Origin: Roseomonas sp. E05
GTDB taxonomy: Bacteria > Pseudomonadota > Alphaproteobacteria > Acetobacterales > Acetobacteraceae
Direction: 5' to 3'
Assembly: GCF_030063475.1 (NCBI RefSeq)
Contig: NZ_JASIRT010000028.1
Location: forward strand, 1 to 64,000
Length of the DNA stretch: 64,000 bases
The notes below the pieces were generated by a model. The model was given only the letters and a program-made list of their open reading frames with translations. It made no database searches and was not told the origin of the DNA. Below are positions 54,415 to 64,000 of the stretch, in pieces. The translations under genes were made by a program, and so were the position numbers. Every line of letters starts with the position of its first letter. Within the stretch, counting starts at the first letter, position 1.

Positions 54415-54699
54415 CCGTCACGGTCCTCCTGCGGAAGGCCGTGCTGCCTGGCGGTGCCGGGCCATCCTTCTGCGGGCGGCCTGTCGGCGGGGAGAGCCTA
54501 TCATGAGCCGCGACGCGGAAGGCAAATCAGCTTTCCCAAGAGGAGGCCATTAGCGGCGCTTATGTCACGAGAGGGGCTCCCGCCTCGCGGCGCCGGATGC
54601 CGTCCGTGCCTGGCCGCAGGCCGAGGCGATCGGGCAGCGGCATCCTCCGCCTCCGCGCCTGCTCCGCCCGCATCCGCAGCACCCGCACCGGCGCCTCCA

Positions 54700-56079
54700 T
54701 CACGTTCCGTGTGGTTGGGCGGCCAGGGCGCCGCGGCTGCGGAAGGGCGGCCTTGGCAGGCCCAGGCTGCCCCGCAGCGTGCCGTCGCCCCCGTATTCGG
54801 TGCGGGCCAGGCCACGGCGCTGCAACTCGGGCACCAGCCATTCGAAAGCCTCGAGGGCCGGCTCGGGCAGGAAGGCGGGCATGATGTTCCAGCCGTCGCA
54901 GCAGCCGTTCTCGAACCATTCCTGCATCAGGTCGGCGACGTCAGAAGGCGTGCCGACGGCGATGTTGTGCCCGGAGGCACCGGCCTGGATCTGGTAGAGC
55001 CTGCGGATGGTCATGCCGGGCTGCCGGCCGAGGCGGATCAGCGCCTCATGCGCGCTCTTCAGCGCGTTGCTGCCCGCCAGCGGCGCCGGCAGCGGCCCGT
55101 CCGGATCAAGGCCGGAAAGATCGCCATAGGTCTCCGCCAGCATCGGCAGGCCGAGGCAGGGATGCACCCGCTCCTGCAGCTGGTCGAAGCGGTCCTGCGC
55201 CTCCTGCCGGGTGCGGCCGAGAATGGGCAGGATGCCCGGCATCACCAGCATCTGCTCCGCGTCCCGCCCGGCGGCTGCGGCATGCGCCTTCACGCTGGCA
55301 TAGAAGGCGCTGGCGCTCTCGCGCGTCTTCTGCGCGGTGTAGATCAGGTCGGCGATGCGCGAGCCCAGGTTCTGCCCCGGGCCGGAGGAGCCGGCCTGGG
55401 CGATCACCGGATAGCCCTGGATCGGCCGCGCGACGTTCAGCGGCCCCTTCACCGTGAAGTGCCGCCCGCGATGGTTCAGCGTGTGCAGCTTCGCCGGGTC
55501 GAAATAGTGGCCGCTCGCCTTGTCGCGGATGAAGGCGTCATCCTCCCAGCTGTCCCACAGCCCGAAGACGACGTCGACGAACTCCTCCGCCCGCTCGTAG
55601 CGGCTGTCGTGCTCCAGCAGGCGGTCGGCGCCGAAATTGTGCGCCTCCTGCTCGCTCCAGGAGGTGACGACGTTCCACGCCACCCGCCCGCGCGTGACGT
55701 AGTCGAGCGAGGCGAACTTGCGGGCGATGTGGTAGGGCTCGTTGAAGGTCGTCGAGGCGCTGGCGACGAAGCCCAGCCGCTCCGTCACGGCGGCCAGCGC
55801 GCCGATCAGCGTCAGCGGCTCGAAGACGTCGATGCGCGCGTTGTAGGAGAGTTCCTCATCGCTCCTGGCCGAGTGGCGCACGGCGATGCCGTCGGCCCAG
55901 AACATGAAGTTGAAGCGCGCGCGCTCGGCCGCCTGCGCCATCCGCATCCACAGCCGGATGTCCGTGCAGGCGTCGGTCAGGGCCTGCGGCATGCGCCAGC
56001 CGGCGGCATGCGCGCCGTTGGCGACGATGTTCAGCCCGAGCCGCATGAAGCGAGGAGCGGCCATCCTCAGGCCCGCCAT
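54700..56079 (-). CDS. LLM-class flavin-dependent monooxygenase (NtaA/SnaA/DmoA-like)
   Basis: A 459-residue bacterial-luciferase-like monooxygenase that uses reduced flavin and oxygen to split C-S, C-N or similar bonds of a small substrate. Family text includes FMFWADGIAVRH, FEPLTLIGALAAVTERLGF, YHIARKFASLDYVTRGRVAWNVVTS and IAQAGSSGPGQNLGSRIADL. Two-component enzymes of this group need a separate flavin reductase, not seen in the window. Starts at 56064 (Met) and 56046 are possible alternatives. It is divergent from a LysR gene. Confidence 0.9.
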   Translation of the reverse strand: MAGLRMAAPRFMRLGLNIVANGAHAAGWRMPQALTDACTDIRLWMRMAQAAERARFNFMFWADGIAVRHSARSDEELSYNARIDVFEPLTLIGALAAVTERLGFVASASTTFNEPYHIARKFASLDYVTRGRVAWNVVTSWSEQEAHNFGADRLLEHDSRYERAEEFVDVVFGLWDSWEDDAFIRDKASGHYFDPAKLHTLNHRGRHFTVKGPLNVARPIQGYPVIAQAGSSGPGQNLGSRIADLIYTAQKTRESASAFYASVKAHAAAAGRDAEQMLVMPGILPILGRTRQEAQDRFDQLQERVHPCLGLPMLAETYGDLSGLDPDGPLPAPLAGSNALKSAHEALIRLGRQPGMTIRRLYQIQAGASGHNIAVGTPSDVADLMQEWFENGCCDGWNIMPAFLPEPALEAFEWLVPELQRRGLARTEYGGDGTLRGSLGLPRPPFRSRGALAAQPHGT

Positions 56080-56262
56080 GCTGCGCCGGGGGCGGCGGCA
56101 TAGGACACAGTGCGAGGTGATCTCATGGCATCCCGACCTTGCTGGTGGTGACGCCGCGCGGCGGGGGTTCCTGTCCCGGGCGAAACGGTGGCAGGGCGTG
56201 ACAAGGCCGTCAAAGCACTTATTCTCCCGGCTTCATTCCCTAAGGTTATGGATAGCCCGGCG

Positions 56263-57162
56263 ATGAACCTGCGTCAGTGCGAGGTCTTCCGCGCGGTGAT
56301 GGAGGCCGGCACGGTCACCGCGGCGGCCGAGCGCCTGCATGTGACCCAGCCGGCCGTCAGCAAGGTCCTGGCGCAGCTCGAGCGTGAGCTCGGCTTCCGT
56401 GTCTTCCTGCGCGAGCGCCAGCGGCGGCTGCCCACCCCCGAGGCGCAGGCGCTTTATGCCGAGGTGCGGCGCGCCTTCGTCGGCCTCGACCACCTGACGC
56501 GCTTCGCCCGCGACCTGCACGCGATGCGGCAGGGCCACCTGGTCGCCGCCGCCAACCATGCGATGAGCAGCGAGCACCTGCCCGGCTTGGCTGCCGCCTT
56601 CCTGCGCCGCCATCCCGGCCTGTCCCTCTCGCTGCAGACGATGGACAGCCCCGGCGTCGCCCAGGCGGTGGCCACCGGCCGCGCCGATCTCGGCGTGGCG
56701 CAGTTCGAGACGCCGACGCCGGGCGTGCGGCGGGAGCGGCTCTGCACGACCGAGGCGGTCTGCGTCATCCCGCCCGGCCACCCGCTGGCGCGGCGGTGCG
56801 TGGTGCGCCCGGCCGACCTGCATGGCGAGCCCTTTGTCGCCCTGGCCGCCGTCAACCGCCTGCGCGTGCGGCTGGACGCGCTGCTGCAGGAGCACGGCGC
56901 GGTGCCCCGCATCCAGGTGGACACGGCGCTGGCCAGCACGGCCTGCGGCCTGGTGGCGCAGGGGGTCGGGCTCTGCGTGCTGGACCGGCTCAGCGCCGAG
57001 GCGAACCTGCGGCACCGCCTGGTCCTGCGGCCCTTCGAGCCCGCGCTGGTGGAGGATCTGCTGCTGCTCGTCCCCAGCCGGGCGCCGCTTTCCAACGTCG
57101 CCGCCGCCTTCGCGCAGATGCTGCGGCAGCGGTTCGGCGCCGGTGGGGCGCCGCCCGCTTGA
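56263..57162 (+). CDS. LysR-family regulator (divergent from flavin monooxygenase)
   Basis: A 299-residue LysR regulator. The winged helix is [48 protein letters not shown] (in parts, residues 1-48), followed by an effector domain with [26 protein letters not shown] 56263 matches the usual family start; ATG 56248 would add five residues. The intergenic region with the monooxygenase is 183 bp and should hold its binding site, though no clean dyad was seen by eye. Confidence 0.92.
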   Translation: MNLRQCEVFRAVMEAGTVTAAAERLHVTQPAVSKVLAQLERELGFRVFLRERQRRLPTPEAQALYAEVRRAFVGLDHLTRFARDLHAMRQGHLVAAANHAMSSEHLPGLAAAFLRRHPGLSLSLQTMDSPGVAQAVATGRADLGVAQFETPTPGVRRERLCTTEAVCVIPPGHPLARRCVVRPADLHGEPFVALAAVNRLRVRLDALLQEHGAVPRIQVDTALASTACGLVAQGVGLCVLDRLSAEANLRHRLVLRPFEPALVEDLLLLVPSRAPLSNVAAAFAQMLRQRFGAGGAPPA

Positions 57163-57223
57163 AAGCGGCGGCCATGCTTTGCATATCGCCCGCGGAACTG
57201 CTTTCGAGCCTTGGAGGGCGACC

Positions 57224-59059
<1,836 letters not shown>

Positions 59060-59067
59060 AAAAGCCT

Positions 59068-59161
59068 GGGGGAAGGAATTCCCCCAGACCCCCATCTTCT
59101 TTCTTCGAGTTTTTTTGCCCGGACAGAAAAAAGATGGGGGGTTCGGGGGGAATTCCTTCCC
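59068..59161. terminator. Large inverted repeat acting as bidirectional terminator
   Basis: Two arms of about 30 bp (GGGGGAAGGAATTCCCCC-type left arm 59068-59097; right arm about 59131-59161) pair nearly perfectly around a centre containing a 7-T run (TTTTTTT at 59110-59116) and an A-rich run before the right arm. Each arm is itself partly palindromic (GGAATTCC). The location between the stops of htpG and the GH13 gene fits bidirectional termination. A degenerate copy of the arm occurs at 61075-61110. Confidence 0.7.
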
Positions 59162-59170
59162 TCCGGCCTT

Positions 59171-60751
<1,581 letters not shown>

Positions 60752-61191
60752 GCTGTGTGGCCTCCCTGCGGTCTCGCTCCGCCTGAACGGCCGCCGGCTG
60801 CGGGTTGCCCCGCCGGCGGTCCCGCCCGGCACCCCATCAGGAACCCGGCTCGGCTGGGCGGGTTTCCTGCCGGCAGGCGCCGCCGCCGCACAGCCAGGGA
60901 GGCGGGGCGCATCATGCCAGGCACAGCAGCACTCCAGCCGCCAGCCAGAGCCCCCGCTCCTGCCGGGAAAGCCGGTTTGCGTGCTGCTCTCCCCGCATCC
61001 CGGCCGATGCGGCGAGCGCCTCGCGGGTGCCCTGCGCCTTTGCCCGAACGAAGATTTTGGGTTCGCTGTCGAGTAAAAGACGGTGGGGAGGGGGAATTCA
61101 TTTCCCCAGCCTTGCTTCCCTTGACTTGCCTTCGCCCCCTTCCTGCCGCATCCCTCCCCTTTGAGATCTTACCTTTTCTGCCGGATTCCCC
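60752..61191. other. 440-bp divergent intergenic region
   Basis: This interval lies between the divergent GH13 gene and the SbcD-like gene and should hold both promoters. Open frames in it show no domain and are attributed to GC content. Its only recognisable structure is a degenerate copy of the hairpin-element arm at 61075-61110. Confidence 0.55.
61075..61110 (+). repeat. Degenerate second copy of hairpin-element arm
   Basis: AAAAGACGG-TGGGGAGGGGG-AATTCATTTCCCC resembles the right arm of the inverted repeat at 59131-59161 (AAAAGATGG, GGGG, GAATTCCTTCCC). It differs at several places and lacks a full second arm. It may be a relic of the same dispersed intergenic repeat or simply a related GC-rich hairpin. 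Confidence 0.4.
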
Positions 61192-62472
61192 GTGACCAGC
61201 TTCCGCTTTCTTCACGCCGCCGATCTGCATCTCGACAGTCCCCTGCGCGGCCTTGATGCCGATCTGGACGCGCCGGCCCGGCGCATCCGCCGGGCCAGCC
61301 GGGAGGCGCTCGCCAACCTGGTTGACCTCGCCATTGCCGAGGCGGTGGATTTCGTGGTGATCGCCGGCGACCTCTATGACGGCGACTGGCAGGACTTCCG
61401 CACCGGGCAGGCGCTGGTCGCTGCCCTGGCCCGGCTGACGCGGGCGGGTGTCCGGGTGATCGCGATCCGCGGCAATCACGATGCCGAAAGCGTCCTGACG
61501 CGCAACCTGCGCCTGCCGGAGGGCGCCACCCTGCTCTCCGCCCGCGCACCGCAGACCCTGCGGCTGCCGGAGATCGGCGTCGCCGTGCACGGCCAGAGCT
61601 TCGCCACGCGCGACGTGCAGGAGAACCTTGCGCGCGACTACCCCGTGCCGCTCCCCGGCCTGTTCAATCTCGGCCTGCTGCACACCGCGGCCACCGGCCG
61701 CCCTGGCCATGCCGGCTACGCGCCCTGCACGGTCGAGCAGCTGGCCGGCCATGGCTACGACTATTGGGCGCTGGGCCATATCCACACGCGCGAGGAGCTG
61801 CTGCGCGATCCCTGGATCGTCTTTCCCGGCAACCTCCAGGGCCGCCATGTCAACGAGCCCGGCGCGAAGGGCGCCACGCTGGTCACGGTGCGCGACGGCC
61901 GCGTCGCGGAGGTGGCGCACCGCGCGCTCGACACGGTGCGCTGGCAGCGCCTCGCGGTGGATTGCAGCGGTGCCGCCGACCTGGAGCAGGTGCTGAGCCG
62001 CGTGCGCCATGCCCTCGGCACGGCCCTCGGCGACGTGGGGGGCCGCCTGCTGGCGCTGCGCCTGGCGCTGGAGGGCGACTGCGCCGCCCATGCCGCCCTG
62101 GCGCGCGACCCGCTCGGCACGCGCGAGCGGGTGCGCGCCGCCGGGCTGGAAGTGGCGGAGGAGGACGCCTTCTGGATCGAGGCGGTGCGCATCGGAACGC
62201 ATCCCCCCTCCGGCTCCGCCATCCCGCGGCCGGAGGGCGATGCCGTCGGCCGGTTGCTCGGCGCCATCGAGGCGCTGTCCGGCGGCGCGGAGAGCACGGC
62301 GCTGACCACCGCCGTGCAGAGCTATGCCGCCGCCCTGCTGGACCGCGCCGGCGGTCTCCGCGAGGCACTGGGGGCGGAGCACCCTGCCGTGCTGGCCGCC
62401 GAGGGCCATCTGCCGGCCGAGCTGCTGCAGCGCGCGCGGCAGCTCCTGCTCAGCCGCCTGTCCCAGGACTGA
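61192..62472 (+). CDS. SbcD/YhaO-like DNA repair exonuclease subunit
   Basis: A 426-residue metallophosphoesterase, the nuclease half of a YhaO-YhaN or SbcD-SbcC-like complex that processes DNA ends. Metal-binding text: FLHAADLHLDSPLRG (residues 4-18), VIAGDLYDG (about 60-68), IRGNHDAES (about 93-101) and ALGHIHTREELL. A C-terminal cap region follows. The start is GTG (61192), the only candidate near the first motif. It ends 4 bp before the ATPase-type partner, so they are cotranscribed. Confidence 0.9.
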   Translation: MTSFRFLHAADLHLDSPLRGLDADLDAPARRIRRASREALANLVDLAIAEAVDFVVIAGDLYDGDWQDFRTGQALVAALARLTRAGVRVIAIRGNHDAESVLTRNLRLPEGATLLSARAPQTLRLPEIGVAVHGQSFATRDVQENLARDYPVPLPGLFNLGLLHTAATGRPGHAGYAPCTVEQLAGHGYDYWALGHIHTREELLRDPWIVFPGNLQGRHVNEPGAKGATLVTVRDGRVAEVAHRALDTVRWQRLAVDCSGAADLEQVLSRVRHALGTALGDVGGRLLALRLALEGDCAAHAALARDPLGTRERVRAAGLEVAEEDAFWIEAVRIGTHPPSGSAIPRPEGDAVGRLLGAIEALSGGAESTALTTAVQSYAAALLDRAGGLREALGAEHPAVLAAEGHLPAELLQRARQLLLSRLSQD

Positions 62473-62476
62473 CCCG

Positions 62477-64000
62477 ATGCGCCTGACCCGGCTGAGCCTT
62501 CGCCACTACGGCAACTTCCAGGACACCACCCTGCAGTTCGACCCCGCGCCAGGGCGGCTGAACCTGGTGCTGGCGCCCAACGGCGCGGGCAAGTCGGTGC
62601 TGCGCGGTGCCTTCGGCGACCTGCTCTTCGGCATCGGTGCGCAGACGCCCATGGGCTTCCGGCACGGCTATGCGGGGATGCAGATCAGCGCTGAGGGCGT
62701 GTTGCCGGATGGGGCACCCTTCAGCCTCACCCGCCGCAAAGGCCGTGGCAGCACCCTCCTGAACGCTGACGACACTCCCCTGGAACCCGCTGTCCTGACC
62801 CGCCTGCTGGGCGGCACGGACCGCGCCCTGCTGGAGCGGCTCTTCGCGCTGGACACGGAGCGCCTGCGCGCCGGCGGCCAGGGCCTGCTCGCCTCCGGGG
62901 GTGCGCTGGCCGAGGCGCTGCTGGAGGCGGCGGGGGGGCTGCGGCCGGCCCAGGCGCTGCGCCAGGAGCTGGAGGCGGCGCGCGACCAGCTTGCCCCCGC
63001 GCGCAAGTCGGCGCAGCGCCCCTTCTATGCCGCTCTGGAACGGCTTGCCGGAAGCCGCCGCACCCTGAGGGAACGGCTGGTCCGGCCGGAGCGCTGGCTG
63101 GAGCACGAGCGCGCCCTGGCTGCCGCGCGGGAGCGCCGAGAGGCCGCCAGCCGCGCGGCCACGGAGGCTGTGCGGTCGCTGCACCGGCTGGAGCGCGTGC
63201 GGCGCCTGCGCCCGCTGCTGGCGCGGCATGACACGGCGGCGAACTGGCTGTCCGCCCATGCCGATGCTCCGCATCTCCCCACCGGGCTGCGGGAGCGCCT
63301 GCCCCAGGCCCGCCAGGCGGCGGCCCAGGCGAAGGACGCAGGAGAGGCGCTGCGCCACCGGCATGCCGAACTCGCCGCGCAGGCCGCCGCCATCACCCCC
63401 GACAAGGCCGTGCTGGCACGGGCGGACCGCATCGCCGCCCTGCTGGAAGCAGCCGGCGCGGCCGAGAAGGCACGCCGGGACCTGCCAGCGCTGGAAGCCG
63501 AGCTGCGCGGCCAGCACGCACAGATCGAGGCCCTGCTGCGGGCGCTGGGGCTGGGATGGCCGGCCTCCCGCGCAGCCGAGGCGGTGCCGCCTTCCTCCCT
63601 GCTTGCCCGGGCCCAGCGGCTGGTGCGCGGCCATGCCCGCCATGCCGGAATGCTCGCCGATCTCCCCCGCGCCATCACCGAGCAGGAAACAGCGCTGTGC
63701 AAGGCGGAAGCAGCCCTGGCGATGCTGCCACCGCCACGCGATGCGGAGGCCCTGGCGGTCCTGGTTGGCGCCATCACCGCCGAGGGTGACCCCGAGAAAG
63801 TCGTCGGCGCGGCGGCTCGCATCTCCGCGCAGGCCGCCGCGCGGCTGGAGGCCACTCTCGCGAGACTTCCGGCCGCCTGGCGTGACCTTGCCGTTCTGCG
63901 CGCCCTGGAGGCGCCTCAGCCCCTCCTGCTGCGCCAGCAGGCCGCATGGCGGGAAGCCGCCCGCGCAGCCCAGCAGGAGCAGGCGGCGGCGCTGGAACGG
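62477..64000 (+). CDS. SbcC/YhaN-like AAA ATPase, N-terminal part (runs off window)
   Basis: An open frame of 508 codons without a stop to the window end: the N-terminal part of an SMC/Rad50-like ATPase. The ABC-type P-loop appears in LNLVLAPNGAGKSVLRGAF (about residues 27-45), after MRLTRLSLRHYGNFQD. From about residue 190 on the sequence is Ala/Arg/Leu/Glu-rich with long heptad-like stretches, as expected of the coiled-coil arms. The pairing with the SbcD/YhaO-like gene (4-bp gap) supports a DNA-end-processing complex. The C-terminal ATPase half lies outside the window. Confidence 0.88.
   Translation, partial: MRLTRLSLRHYGNFQDTTLQFDPAPGRLNLVLAPNGAGKSVLRGAFGDLLFGIGAQTPMGFRHGYAGMQISAEGVLPDGAPFSLTRRKGRGSTLLNADDTPLEPAVLTRLLGGTDRALLERLFALDTERLRAGGQGLLASGGALAEALLEAAGGLRPAQALRQELEAARDQLAPARKSAQRPFYAALERLAGSRRTLRERLVRPERWLEHERALAAARERREAASRAATEAVRSLHRLERVRRLRPLLARHDTAANWLSAHADAPHLPTGLRERLPQARQAAAQAKDAGEALRHRHAELAAQAAAITPDKAVLARADRIAALLEAAGAAEKARRDLPALEAELRGQHAQIEALLRALGLGWPASRAAEAVPPSSLLARAQRLVRGHARHAGMLADLPRAITEQETALCKAEAALAMLPPPRDAEALAVLVGAITAEGDPEKVVGAAARISAQAAARLEATLARLPAAWRDLAVLRALEAPQPLLLRQQAAWREAARAAQQEQAAALER

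Overview
The window is about 70% GC or higher and densely coded on both strands. It reads as chromosomal DNA of an environmental alphaproteobacterium, most likely an Acetobacteraceae/Roseomonas-type organism. This is inferred from gene content: several Bug-type tripartite tricarboxylate transporter (TTT) binding proteins, two hydantoinase/oxoprolinase pairs, CaiB-type CoA-transferase, DUF1127, RgpF-like protein, GTG starts and frequent 4-bp ATGA/GTGA overlaps. No rRNA, tRNA, CRISPR array, intact transposase, integrase or phage gene was found.

Layout. (1) 0.2-9.3 kb: a minus-strand catabolic operon hyuA-hyuB-CoA transferase-enoyl-CoA hydratase-Bug protein-LacI regulator, divergent from an HMG-CoA-lyase-like gene, with a candidate LacI operator between them. 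(2) 9.3-17.3 kb: a gene-poor stretch with a possible IS3 remnant, an orphan methyltransferase, an MFS transporter coupled to a MocR regulator that is divergent from a LysE exporter, a DUF1127 protein, then an SDR/cupin/small ORF/hydrolase row. (3) 17.4-24.0 kb: a GntR(FCD) regulator and TIM-barrel isomerase divergent from an atypical crotonase and a complete ABC importer. (4) 24.1-33.6 kb: a surface-polysaccharide locus with a Wzm/Wzt-type exporter, RgpF-like protein, glycosyltransferases and two large fusion proteins. (5) 33.8-40.9 kb: a TTT-importer catabolic locus with GntR(UTRA) regulator, isocitrate-lyase/PEP-mutase-type lyase, Bug-TctB-TctA and a LeuC/LeuD-type dehydratase, with two matching 22-bp operators. 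(6) 41-45 kb: a lone Bug protein and a three-gene HAD/nucleotidyltransferase set probably making an activated capsule precursor. (7) 45-54.4 kb: LysR, a second hydantoinase pair, a DAO-type flavoprotein and a convergent TRAP transporter. (8) 54.7-64 kb: LLM flavin monooxygenase with divergent LysR, htpG, a GH13 glucosidase, and the start of an SbcD/SbcC-like (YhaO/YhaN) DNA repair pair that runs off the right edge.

The recurring design is a self-contained catabolic cassette: one regulator, one high-affinity carboxylate importer and two to five enzymes. The least familiar is the 33.8-40.9 kb locus, which pairs a hydro-lyase with a C-C lyase and looks like a short pathway for a branched dicarboxylate or tricarboxylate. 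The first cassette combines ATP-dependent ring opening with a CoA-ester pathway ending in a retro-aldol lyase. Substrates cannot be fixed from sequence alone. All functional calls rest on recognised motifs and family resemblance read by eye; no database search was run.
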